Shown here one piece after another: positions 34,801 through 42,085 of a stretch of 64,000 bases of DNA (the first letter of the stretch is position 1; each line of letters starts with the position of its first letter). The stretch is from Myxococcota bacterium (lineage in GTDB: Bacteria > Myxococcota_A > UBA9160 > UBA6930), in NCBI GenBank assembly GCA_028285625.1, contig JANQOX010000005.1:186001-250000 (forward strand), read 5' to 3'. The notes beneath the pieces were generated by a model. It was not told the origin of the DNA. It saw only the letters and a list, made by a program, of their open reading frames with translations, and searched no databases. The position numbers and the translations under genes are program-made.

Positions 34801-35681
34801 TGGCGGCTCTGTTCGTCGGCCGCGCTGGCCATCACCGGGACACCGCGACGGTAGGCGTAGTCGATGGCCGCCTGGCTGCTGGGCGAGGCATGCAGCGTGC
34901 CCAGGGCTTCTTGCACGACGTCGGCACCGGCGTCCACGGCGTACACCACGCCCTGCGCGAAGTCGCTGCCGGCTGCGACGAAGCTGTCGCCCACGCGAAT
35001 CGGCAAGAAGAGTGCGCTGGGCGCCACGCCGGGCAGGCCCGAGCCGTCGTTGGCCTCCCCCGTGCTGTCCTCGGCCTCGCCCGTGCCGTGGCCGTAGTCG
35101 ACGACGTCGTCCGGGTCGTTGTCGTCGTCGGCGAAGTCCCAGCCGCAGATGTCGTCGACGTAGCCGTTGCCGTCGTCGTCCACGCCGTCGGAGAACGCGA
35201 GGATCAGGTCCTGGCCGTCGAGCAGGCCGTTGCCGTTGCCGTCCGGGGTGCCCTCGAAGTCGGCGATCGAGACGAAGCCGTCGCCGTTGCAATCGTGGCT
35301 GGCGCAGCCGTCGGGTACCGGTAGCTCCGCCGTGTTCAGGGCGACCTTGTTCGCCACGCTGCGCGCGTTCCAGCGGATGCCGCTGTCGAGTACGGCTACC
35401 ACCACGTCCGGCCGTCCGGTGGTGATGCGCCATGCGCCCGGCACGTCCATGCCACTGCCGGCCACGTACTTCCAACTCGAGCGGGCGGCCGGGTCGAAGT
35501 CGTCCGGAAGGACGCCCGGCGGCGCGAACAGGTAGGCGCCGAAGTCGGCCGGGTCTTCGCAGGACTGGTCCGCGCAGGTGGGCCAGGGCACGTCGGCCCG
35601 GGCGCCGTGGGCTCCCAGCAGGGAAGCCGTCTGGGCCAGGAGCAGGATCCACCAGGGAGCGAGCAGCAGGGGGGTGCGCAA
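31827..35681 (-). CDS. secreted S8 subtilisin-like protease with FG-GAP/VCBS propeller repeats
   Basis: From the TTG at 35681 (GGAGGT 5 nt upstream) the protein has 1284 aa and a signal peptide. The subtilase triad is present: Asp99 in VVVAVLDSGIRW, His198 in YGHGTGE and Ser348 in SSEATGRGAGLAAL. The usual HGTHVAG and GTSMATP wording is eroded, and the oxyanion Asn is replaced (ASAADEQ). Calcium-like Asp repeats (DCNGDGF, DDDGNGYVDD) lie between. Residues about 600-1180 hold several integrin-like repeats of the form GDLDGDGRVEIV, a likely beta-propeller. It is probably exported and calcium-dependent. The C-terminal ~100 residues are helical. Confidence 0.82.
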   Translation of the reverse strand: MRTPLLLAPWWILLLAQTASLLGAHGARADVPWPTCADQSCEDPADFGAYLFAPPGVLPDDFDPAARSSWKYVAGSGMDVPGAWRITTGRPDVVVAVLDSGIRWNARSVANKVALNTAELPVPDGCASHDCNGDGFVSIADFEGTPDGNGNGLLDGQDLILAFSDGVDDDGNGYVDDICGWDFADDDNDPDDVVDYGHGTGEAEDSTGEANDGSGLPGVAPSALFLPIRVGDSFVAAGSDFAQGVVYAVDAGADVVQEALGTLHASPSSQAAIDYAYRRGVPVMASAADEQSRHHNLPAALDHTIWLNSIVHGDGTLVEQEEVYDLLNGCTNHGGHAWVAVPSNSCSSEATGRGAGLAALLVSHGRNLVDAGLLSPYPGLDAPFSAEEVRQLFRRSAVDVDHAGALDDLTIDPLINAVLSAPALGLALTSKRFPTQAGWDEFTGFGRADGPRLLDVTAETIPPEADLASSLAWFDTLDPAAGPVAVRGSAAAVRAPGPFSWALEVGCGVQPSTYAALDDGVSAAPLVDAVLGQLDPAGVAADCGFDPATPSNDPDAFTITLRLRVVDALGNEGIDRRTLAIHGDADLRYRLALGSSAESSPVLADVNRDGVLDVVAATSDGRVHVLEGATGESLPGFPARTDPIAVHPSPGYASGEVPVPHEGLIGPLAADDLDGDGRVEIVAASIEGGVYVFDDHGRRRPGFPVATDPANATTARKNKLNDPDRGVTGAPTLVDLDAPGIDPGLEIVVAAWDGHVYAWSHDGALRPGYPVRIADRSKVAIDADGLAQPLVPGVRERGTKLIGSPAVGDLDGDGRPEIVVTSNEEYEDEPGNFAPESPLLQALVALGDQLGESLDFDTAGRMHALHPDGELHPGGPSLPNWPLAVPVLTPGILPTVGTGVPGAPALAPVGPDGALAAAIFAVTGPILMVDADAEPVLGRRAGAPRGLAADFPDGFPLVPATAGSPDAPLFGALGSVAFGDITGDGLPELVAPTAGLRKLLDLLAPAQQQFSDHQVSAFDPATGQLLPAFPRPMDDLQFLSSPALADVTGDGIAEVLAGSGVYLLRAYGADGTTPAGFPRFTHGWVLASPTPGDIDGDGRVEVVATTREGHLYVWDTPGLATEGSIPWQGFGRDRRNTQNLASGVSPLAPPRDELDGLVWSVEALGIDLEERSEAASGEDAKALHKMAVRTRMVVLRIETEAWSRFTKNARGLAAGLAEAGQDDLLRRLASALGDAAHVQADCDAALRRCANVQAFARRGDKRLSRDQPLAAVAPYAEALRAALR

Positions 35682-35743
35682 CGTCGACCTCCAGAGCCCG
35701 CCCAGCCTATCACGGCCCGGGCCCGGGAGGACGCGGCGGCTGC

Positions 35744-37666
35744 CTACTCCGGGGTGGCGAGGGCCTCCTGACGCCCCGCGCCCTGCCAGCGCTCGGCGCG
35801 CCGCCCCTCGTACCAGTCACGGCTGTTCAAGAGCTTGAACTCGGTCTCGTCGCCGATGCGCTCGGCGCCCGCACTCACCACGCCGAACTCGGCGTGGAAG
35901 ATCCCGGCGCTCTCGGCCTTCTCGAGCTCGAGTTCGGCCATGACGTCGAGCTTGTCGCCCACCAGCGAGAGGCCGCGCACCGACAGGTGCTCGTCGGCCA
36001 GCGACACGCTCGCCGTCCCCGCCACGTCCCGCACGGTGAGGATGCCGGCGAAGTGCCGGATCCAGCGCTTCACCTCCGCGAACACGGCAACCAACGCCCG
36101 CGTGTCGCGCATGCCGAGCTCGACCTCCGCCTCCACGGACATCGGCGGCCGCAGGCTGCCGTGGCCCTCGGGCACGGCGACGGTCATCCACCAGCCCTCC
36201 TCGACGTCGGTTTCGCCGCTCGAGAAGATGCCGTCGAACAGCCGCACCTCGGTGCCTCGCAGGTCGACCTGGTAGGCGTCGAGATCCCGGCCCGACACGC
36301 GGGTCTCGGCGGCCAGCTCGATCTGGAAGTCCATGTTGCGAAAGCGGCCGCGCAGGCCTTCGCCGCGAAGCGTGACGTGGCCCTTGGCCTCTTCGTCACC
36401 GCCGTCCACGGCGAGGTGGCCGGACAGTGATGCGCGGCCGCCATGTACCTCCACGCCGAGCCCTTCGGGCAGGCGATCGGCGAAGACCGAGACGTCGGGG
36501 ACCTCCGACTGCGGGATCTCCAGCTCGGCCGAGTAGCTGCCCAGGGCTTCCACCTGGGACAGGTCTTCGCTGCGCGTCTCGAGCCGCAGCCCCTCGCCCC
36601 GCGCGAGGACCGTGGCCTCGCCCTGGCGGGCGAGCTGGAACTCGCTGAAAGCGACCTCGACGCGCGCCGTCGTGGTGCCGGCCGTCTCCTTGACCTCGGC
36701 CTCCACGCTGCCCGCGCCGTCGGCCCGGAACCCGAGGAACCCCAGCGCCAGCCCGGACGCGTCGACCGCGACGGTGGAGCCGGGCGTGAGCATGCCCTCC
36801 TGGAAGCCGACGTGGACGGCCACGTCGCCCCGACCGTCGAGTTCTTCGATCCAGGCGATGTCGGGCAGGAGCAGTGCAAGGGGGCGCAGGCTCTCGACGT
36901 GGCCCTCGACATCCACGAACGCCTCGATGCGTCCGAGCAGTGCGCGGCCCCGATCGCGGCGGGGATCGATCGGCGCCGTGCGGCCGCGAAACCCGACCGC
37001 GATGGCGTCGGCGAGATTGCGCTCTCCCACCGTGATGCCCGCGCCCGTCCAGTCGAAGTCGGCATCGCGCAGCTGCAGCTCTCCGTCGATCTCGACCGAC
37101 AGCGAAGTCTCGAGCACGGGCTCGCCGCCGCGCACCACCATGTCGTCGAACGAGATCTTCTCCACGCCGCGGACCACCACGTCTTCGAGGTCGATCCGAA
37201 AGCCCGAGAGCGGCGACGGCGGCTTGGCCCCTGCGACCTTGGTGGGCTCGGGTGCTTCCCCGTCGGGTTCGGGGGCCTCGGCGTCTGGCGTCGGTGCGTC
37301 CGGCTCGCCAGCGGTCTCGGGCAGGCGTCGGATGGCGACGTCGAGCCCCTCCACACGGATGCGGTCGAAGGCCGCGCGGCCCCGGAGCAGCGGCAGCAAT
37401 CGCAGGGACGCGCCCACGTCTTCGGCCTGGATCCCGATCCGCACACCCGAGGTCCGGAGCAGGACGGCCAGACCTTCGACGTCGATGCGAACCGGGTACC
37501 ACGACGTCCCGCCGTCCCACTTCACGAGCAGCTTCTCGGGGTCGCGGTTCACGAAGCGTTCGACGAGGTCGGTCCGGAGGGCGAGGTTGGCGGCGATCAA
37601 CCACACGACCTCGGCCACGATCAGCACGAGTGCGATACGAAGGGCCAGCTTGCGCACGGCGCCCAT
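35744..37666 (-). CDS. AsmA/DUF748-like membrane-anchored protein
   Basis: From the ATG at 37666 the protein has 640 aa. It has one N-terminal transmembrane helix (KLALRIALVLIVAEVVWLIAANLAL), then a long beta-rich body with an AsmA-like flavour (IRVEGLDVAIRRLPET, IDLEDVVVRGVEKISFDD, ELRDADF-type strands) and a proline/glutamate linker around residues 135-165. Family placement is weaker than for the 1290-aa protein. A role in envelope lipid traffic is inference. The start may be internal to a longer open frame that reaches 37798. Confidence 0.65.
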   Translation of the reverse strand: MGAVRKLALRIALVLIVAEVVWLIAANLALRTDLVERFVNRDPEKLLVKWDGGTSWYPVRIDVEGLAVLLRTSGVRIGIQAEDVGASLRLLPLLRGRAAFDRIRVEGLDVAIRRLPETAGEPDAPTPDAEAPEPDGEAPEPTKVAGAKPPSPLSGFRIDLEDVVVRGVEKISFDDMVVRGGEPVLETSLSVEIDGELQLRDADFDWTGAGITVGERNLADAIAVGFRGRTAPIDPRRDRGRALLGRIEAFVDVEGHVESLRPLALLLPDIAWIEELDGRGDVAVHVGFQEGMLTPGSTVAVDASGLALGFLGFRADGAGSVEAEVKETAGTTTARVEVAFSEFQLARQGEATVLARGEGLRLETRSEDLSQVEALGSYSAELEIPQSEVPDVSVFADRLPEGLGVEVHGGRASLSGHLAVDGGDEEAKGHVTLRGEGLRGRFRNMDFQIELAAETRVSGRDLDAYQVDLRGTEVRLFDGIFSSGETDVEEGWWMTVAVPEGHGSLRPPMSVEAEVELGMRDTRALVAVFAEVKRWIRHFAGILTVRDVAGTASVSLADEHLSVRGLSLVGDKLDVMAELELEKAESAGIFHAEFGVVSAGAERIGDETEFKLLNSRDWYEGRRAERWQGAGRQEALATPE

Positions 37667-37682
37667 CCTAGGCGGGGTGCGC

Positions 37683-37793
37683 GCTCGGCGCGACGGCCCC
37701 TCGAGGTTCGCGACCGCGCGCCCCGCGACCGGTCCTCCCAGGCGCTCCGCCTGCGGTAGCTTGGTCGCGACCCGCTCGGCGCGACCCTCGAGG
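37683..37793. repeat. pair of 12+8-nt direct repeats with a central palindrome
   Basis: GCTCGGCGCGAC occurs at 37683-37694 and 37774-37785, each followed by CCTCGAGG (37699-37706 and 37786-37793). Between them GGTCGCGACC at 37763-37772 is a perfect palindrome just after a TAGCTT box (37757-37762). The unit lies in the divergent promoter region and looks like operator sequence for the KARI-like gene. Confidence 0.4.
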
Positions 37794-37821
37794 CGCACAG
37801 CAGCGGGTGCTGGGAGACGCG

Positions 37822-38814
37822 ATGACCGACCTCTACTACGAGCAGGACGCCGATCCGTCCCTGCTTGACGATCGCACCCTCGCCGTGGTGGGGTACGGCA
37901 ACCAGGGTCGCTCCTGGGCGCTCAACCTGCGGGACGCCGGCCTGGCGCCGCGGGTGTGCGTGCGCGCGGATGCCTCCGCGGAGCAGGCGCGCGAGGACGG
38001 ATTCGAGACGGGCGACCTCGGCGACGCCAGCCGAGCGGACGTGGTGTGCGTGCTGGTGCCCGACGACGTGATTCCGTCGCTTCCGCTCACGCGCACGGAA
38101 GACCAGCTCACGGTGGTGGCCAGCGGCTACGCCCTTGCCTTCGACCGCTTCGCGCCGCCCGGCGACCTCGGAATGATCGCGCCGCGAATGCTCGGGCCCG
38201 AAGTGCGCCGCTGCTACGAAGAGGGCGTGGGCTTCATCACGGCCGTCGGCGTCCAACGCGACAGCACCGGACAGGGGCTGGCCCGCACGCTCGCGGTGGC
38301 CCGTGCCATCGGCGGACTCACCCAGGGCGCGCTCGCGCTCACGCCCAAGCAGGAGGCCGTGCTCGACCTCGCGGTCGAGCAGGTGCTCTCTCCTGCGCTC
38401 ACCCACGTGAACGCGGCCTTCGTGCGCGCGATGCTCGGCGAGGGAATCCCGCTCGAGGCGATCATGACCGAGCTGTATCTGTCGGGCGAGGTCGAGCGCA
38501 CCTACGGCCTGCTGCGCAAGGAGGGCTTCACCGGGCAGCTCGGCTACCACTCCCCGGCCAGCCAGTACGGGCAGCTGTCGCGTCGGGGCCGCTACGACGC
38601 GCTCGACCTCGACCCGGTGATGAAGGAGCTGGTCGAGCACATCACATCCGGCGCCTTCGCGGACGAGTGGGATGCCGAGGGGCGGGCCGGGTATCCGACC
38701 CTCGAAGCGCTTCGGCAGGCGCATGCCGGGCCGGGGATCGCCGCGCTCGAGGCGTCGCTTCGCGCGCGACTCGGGCCCGGTGCGAGCTCGCGCAAGAGCC
38801 GCGGCGAGATCTAG
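37822..38814 (+). CDS. ketol-acid reductoisomerase-like protein (non-canonical)
   Basis: From the ATG at 37822 (GGGAG 6 nt upstream) it has 330 aa. The N-terminal Rossmann part has GYGNQGRSWALNLRDAG, as in IlvC. The C-terminal knotted domain retains DLAVEQ, corresponding to the first Mg2+ ligands, and LYLSGEVERTYGLL, then HSPASQYGQLSRRGRY. However, the usual AHGFNI is ASGYAL and APKGPG is APRMLGP, so residues thought to be catalytic (His, Lys) are missing. It is probably a KARI paralogue with another substrate rather than the valine/isoleucine enzyme. A GTG at 37807 is also in frame. Confidence 0.7.
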   Translation: MTDLYYEQDADPSLLDDRTLAVVGYGNQGRSWALNLRDAGLAPRVCVRADASAEQAREDGFETGDLGDASRADVVCVLVPDDVIPSLPLTRTEDQLTVVASGYALAFDRFAPPGDLGMIAPRMLGPEVRRCYEEGVGFITAVGVQRDSTGQGLARTLAVARAIGGLTQGALALTPKQEAVLDLAVEQVLSPALTHVNAAFVRAMLGEGIPLEAIMTELYLSGEVERTYGLLRKEGFTGQLGYHSPASQYGQLSRRGRYDALDLDPVMKELVEHITSGAFADEWDAEGRAGYPTLEALRQAHAGPGIAALEASLRARLGPGASSRKSRGEI

Positions 38815-39179
38815 GTCGCTTCGCCGGCGCCGGGCAGGTCGTCGGGCCAGACGTGGACGCCCGAGAAGTCCACCGACAGCGGGTCGGCACGCTCGATCGC
38901 TGCGAGCGGTAGCTCTCCGTAGAGGTGGGGGAAGAGATCGCCCCCACGCGAGGGCTCGAAGCGAATGGCCTCGTCGAGGCGGTCGGGCGCGACCCACAGG
39001 AGGACGAGATCCATCTGCCCCGCAAAGTGCCGGGCCGCGGTCTCGCGGACCTGCCCGGCGGTGGACAGGTGCACATAGCCGTCGGCGTGGTCGACCGGCG
39101 CGCCGGGAAAGACGCCCGTCTCGCGTGTGCGCGCCCACTGCTCCCGGGTCGCGATCTTGAACAGGGGCTCGCTGGGCAT
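38811..39179 (-). CDS. DUF952 family protein
   Basis: This 122-aa protein opens with LFKIATREQWARTRETGVFPG and carries GYVHLSTAGQVRETAARHFAGQ and FPHLYGELPLAAI, the conserved blocks of DUF952. The biochemical role of the family is unknown. It shares a CTAG stop with the KARI-like gene (38811-38814). A TAGGCT box stands 9 nt upstream of its ATG. Confidence 0.85.
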   Translation of the reverse strand: MPSEPLFKIATREQWARTRETGVFPGAPVDHADGYVHLSTAGQVRETAARHFAGQMDLVLLWVAPDRLDEAIRFEPSRGGDLFPHLYGELPLAAIERADPLSVDFSGVHVWPDDLPGAGEAT

Positions 39180-39188
39180 GGGCGGCGG

Positions 39189-39194
39189 AGCCTA
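39189..39194 (-). promoter_or_regulatory. candidate -10 box (TAGGCT) of leaderless promoter
   Basis: TAGGCT on the minus strand ends 9 nt before the ATG at 39179; no Shine-Dalgarno is present. Confidence 0.35.
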
Positions 39195-39260
39195 TCCCGC
39201 TCAGGACCCGATCGCCCCGGGGCTTGGGGGCGTCTCGGTCCCCTCGTCGCCTTCTGACAG

Positions 39261-39274
39261 GTTGTCTTGACAAC
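39261..39274. promoter_or_regulatory. GntR-type operator palindrome GTTGTC-TT-GACAAC overlapping a TTGACA box
   Basis: The two 6-nt arms are perfect reverse complements separated by TT. The consensus -35 hexamer TTGACA lies within it at 39267-39272, about 30 nt before the GntR start. The geometry suggests autorepression of the gntR-trpB-trpA operon. Confidence 0.55.
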
Positions 39275-39301
39275 TTGGCCTCGGCCGGCGAGTCTTGGGT
39301 C

Positions 39302-40057
39302 ATGGCGCTCAACGCCCAGTCCCCGCTGCCGCTCTACCACCAGCTCGCCGGCCTGCTCCGCAGCCGAATCCGTGAGGGCGAGTACCCCACCGGCGCTCGC
39401 ATTCCCTCCGAGCCCGAGCTGGCGCGGGCCTACGGAATCGGGCGCCCCACGGTGCGCCAGGCCACGGACGTGCTGGTGCGCGAGCGCCTGCTCGAGCGGC
39501 GGCGCGGCTCCGGAACCTACGTGGTGGAGCCGCCCGAGCGCGTGGACCTCTTCTCGCTCGCGGGCACGCTCGCGTCGTTCGAGCGATCCGGCGTGCCGGT
39601 GCGCACGGCGATCGTGCAGCGCGCGCGGCGACTGCGGGTGCCCGACGATCCGGAGCACCCGCTCGCGGGTCGCGACGCCTGGGCGCTGGTCCGGCTGTCG
39701 CGGGCGCGGGGCAAGCCCGTCCTGCTCGAGCACCTGTGGTTCGACGCCGAGCGCTTCGAAGGGCTCGACCGGCTCTCGCTCGCCGGTCGCTCGCTCTCTC
39801 AGCTGGCCCACGACCACTACCATCTGAGCGCCGAACGGGCCGACCAGAACTTCCGCGTGACCGAGGCCCAGGCCGACCACGCGGCATTGCTCGAGATCGC
39901 GCCCGCGACGCCGATCCTGCTGGTCAAGCGAAGCGTGCACTTCCGCCAGGCGCCCGATGCGGTCTTTGCCGAGCTTCGGTGTCGCACCGACCAGCTCGTG
40001 TTTGCGCAAACCCTCTACCAGGACGGCGACCCCGGCCCGGAGGCCTCTCATGCATGA
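39302..40057 (+). CDS. GntR/HutC-family transcriptional regulator with UTRA domain
   Basis: This 251-aa protein has a GntR winged helix (residues about 8-75: PLYHQLAGLLRSRIREGEYPTGARIPSEPELARAYGIGRPTVRQA) and a UTRA ligand-binding domain (VDLFSLAGTLASFERSGV ... LLVKRSVHFRQ). The last 8 nt overlap trpB, so it is cotranscribed with trpBA and most likely regulates it. Ligands of UTRA regulators are small metabolites; tryptophan or a precursor is an obvious but unproven guess. The start is an ATG with poor Shine-Dalgarno. Confidence 0.88.
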   Translation: MALNAQSPLPLYHQLAGLLRSRIREGEYPTGARIPSEPELARAYGIGRPTVRQATDVLVRERLLERRRGSGTYVVEPPERVDLFSLAGTLASFERSGVPVRTAIVQRARRLRVPDDPEHPLAGRDAWALVRLSRARGKPVLLEHLWFDAERFEGLDRLSLAGRSLSQLAHDHYHLSAERADQNFRVTEAQADHAALLEIAPATPILLVKRSVHFRQAPDAVFAELRCRTDQLVFAQTLYQDGDPGPEASHA

Positions 40058-41285
40058 GCGCGGTTACTACGGCCCGTTCGGCGGCTCCTACATTCCCGAG
40101 ATCCTCGTCGCGACCTTCGACGAGCTGGTAGCGGCGTTCGACGACGCCAAGGCCGATCCGGACTTCTGGCGCAGCTACGAGCAGCTCATGCAGAACTACT
40201 CGTGCCGGCCCACGCCGCTCACCTATGCCGAGAACCTGACCGAGCACTTCGGGGGCGCGCGCATCTACATCAAGCGGGAGGACCTGAACCACACGGGCGC
40301 CCACAAGGCCAACAACGTGATGGGTCAGGGCCTGCTGATGAAGCGCATGGGCAAGCACCGGGTGATCGCCGAGACCGGGGCCGGGCAGCACGGCGTGGCG
40401 GCCGCCACCATGGCCGCGCGCTTCGGCTTCTCGTGCACCGTCTACATGGGCGAGATCGACGTGGCTCGCCAGCGGCCCAACGTCTTCTGGATGGAGCGGC
40501 TCGGTGCCGAGGTGGTGGCGGTGACCGAGGGCACCCGCATCCTGAAGGACGCCATCAACGAGGCCTTTCGCGACTGGGTCTCCAACATGGACGACACCCA
40601 CTACGTGCTCGGCACCGCATGTGGCCCGCATCCGTTCCCCGAGATGGTGTCCTGGTTCCAGAGCGTGGTGGGCCAGGAGGCCCGGCGGCAGGTGCTCGAG
40701 CAGGCGGGCGCCCTGCCCAAGCGGGTCTACGCCTGTGTGGGCGGCGGCTCGAACGCCATGGGCATCTTCCAGGGGTTTCTCGACGACGACGTCGAACTGG
40801 TGGGCGTCGAGGCCGGGGGGCGTGGGCTCGCGAGTGGCGAGCACGCCGCGCGCCTCGCGACCGACGACGCGACGGTGGGCGTGGCCCAGGGGTACAAGAC
40901 CTTCTTCCTGCAGGACGACGACGGCCAGATGCGCGAGACCCACAGCGTGGCCGCGGGCCTCGACTACGTGGGTGTCTCGCCGATCCTCGCGAACCTGCGA
41001 GAGACCGGCCGCGTGCGCTTCGCCGCTGCGACCGACAAAGAGGTGGTGGACGCGTTGGCGCTCACCGTGCGCAAGGAGGGACTCATCCCCGCGCTCGAGT
41101 CGGCCCACGCCTTCGTCCAGGCGTTTCGCGAGGCGCCGGACCTGTCGCGGGACGACGTCATCGTGATCAACCAGTCCGGCCGAGGCGACAAGGACATCTT
41201 CACGATCGCCGATGCCTTCGACGACCCCAGTTGGAAGCAGTTCATCCGCGACAAGGCGGAGGAGTACGAAGCCGATGCCGAATGA
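40050..41285 (+). CDS. trpB: tryptophan synthase beta chain
   Basis: The 411-aa protein opens with GYYGPFGGSYIPEIL. It carries the PLP lysine Lys86 in EDLNHTGAHKANN, the catalytic glutamate Glu108 in IAETGAGQHG, and the phosphate-binding loop GGGSNAMG. The beta chain condenses indole and serine to tryptophan with PLP in the cytoplasm. GGAGG lies 6 nt before the ATG. It overlaps gntR by 8 nt and trpA by 11 nt. The rest of the trp pathway is absent from the window, so these two genes form a separate unit. Confidence 0.93.
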   Translation: MHERGYYGPFGGSYIPEILVATFDELVAAFDDAKADPDFWRSYEQLMQNYSCRPTPLTYAENLTEHFGGARIYIKREDLNHTGAHKANNVMGQGLLMKRMGKHRVIAETGAGQHGVAAATMAARFGFSCTVYMGEIDVARQRPNVFWMERLGAEVVAVTEGTRILKDAINEAFRDWVSNMDDTHYVLGTACGPHPFPEMVSWFQSVVGQEARRQVLEQAGALPKRVYACVGGGSNAMGIFQGFLDDDVELVGVEAGGRGLASGEHAARLATDDATVGVAQGYKTFFLQDDDGQMRETHSVAAGLDYVGVSPILANLRETGRVRFAAATDKEVVDALALTVRKEGLIPALESAHAFVQAFREAPDLSRDDVIVINQSGRGDKDIFTIADAFDDPSWKQFIRDKAEEYEADAE

Positions 41286-42072
41286 ACCCGAGCGCCACGG
41301 CGGGGCTGCACTCGCCGACCACCTGCGCGCGCGGCAGCGCGAGCGCGAGATCCTGCTGATGACCCACATCGTGGTGGGCTACCCGTCGTTCGACGACTCG
41401 ATGCGTCTGGTCGAGGGCATGGTCGAGGCTGGCGTCGACGTGATGGAGCTCCAGGTCCCGTTCTCGGAGCCCATCGCCGACGGCCCGGTGATCCTCCATG
41501 CCAACCAGCGCGCATTGGCCGCAGGCTCGACGGTGGCGCGCTGCCTGGAGTTCGGCGGCGAAGTGGCCAAGCGTTTCGACATCCCCTTCCTGCTGATGAG
41601 CTACTACAACATCCTCTTCAAGTACGGCGTCGAACGCTTCGCCGCCGAGATGGCGGCCGCGGGGATCGCCGGTGCCATCGTGCCGGACCTGCCGCCGGAA
41701 GAGGCCGAGGGCTACTTGTCGGCCATGGCCGAGCACGATCTCGCGCCGGTCTTCATCTACTCGCCGCGCACTCCCGACGCCCGCATGGCCGAGATCGCGA
41801 AGGTGGCCGGCGGCCTCGTCTACTGCGTGGCTCGCAAGGGCGTGACCGGTGCCGAGACGCGCTTCGGCGAAGAGCTCGATGGCTACCTCGCGCGCTGTCG
41901 TGCGGCGACCGACCTGCCGCTGGCCCTGGGCTTCGGCGTGCAGGACAAGGCCGACGTCGACTTCCTGCGCGGTCGCGCAGACCTCGCCGTGGTGGGCACG
42001 CAGACGATTCGCGTGATGGACGAGCAGGGCGTGGCCGCGGTGCGCCCCTTCCTCGAGGGTCTGCGCGCCTAG
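41275..42072 (+). CDS. trpA: tryptophan synthase alpha chain
   Basis: From the ATG at 41275 the protein has 265 aa. The TIM-barrel catalytic residues are in place: Glu58 in VDVMELQVPFSEPIADGP and Asp69 in ADGP. The opening LLMTHIVVGYPSFDDSMRLVEGM replaces the usual PFVTLGDP version, marking a divergent TrpA subgroup. It releases indole from indole-3-glycerol phosphate and channels it to TrpB. Overlap with trpB by 11 nt implies translational coupling. Confidence 0.92.
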   Translation: MPNEPERHGGAALADHLRARQREREILLMTHIVVGYPSFDDSMRLVEGMVEAGVDVMELQVPFSEPIADGPVILHANQRALAAGSTVARCLEFGGEVAKRFDIPFLLMSYYNILFKYGVERFAAEMAAAGIAGAIVPDLPPEEAEGYLSAMAEHDLAPVFIYSPRTPDARMAEIAKVAGGLVYCVARKGVTGAETRFGEELDGYLARCRAATDLPLALGFGVQDKADVDFLRGRADLAVVGTQTIRVMDEQGVAAVRPFLEGLRA

Positions 42073-42085
42073 GGCCGCCTACCAC

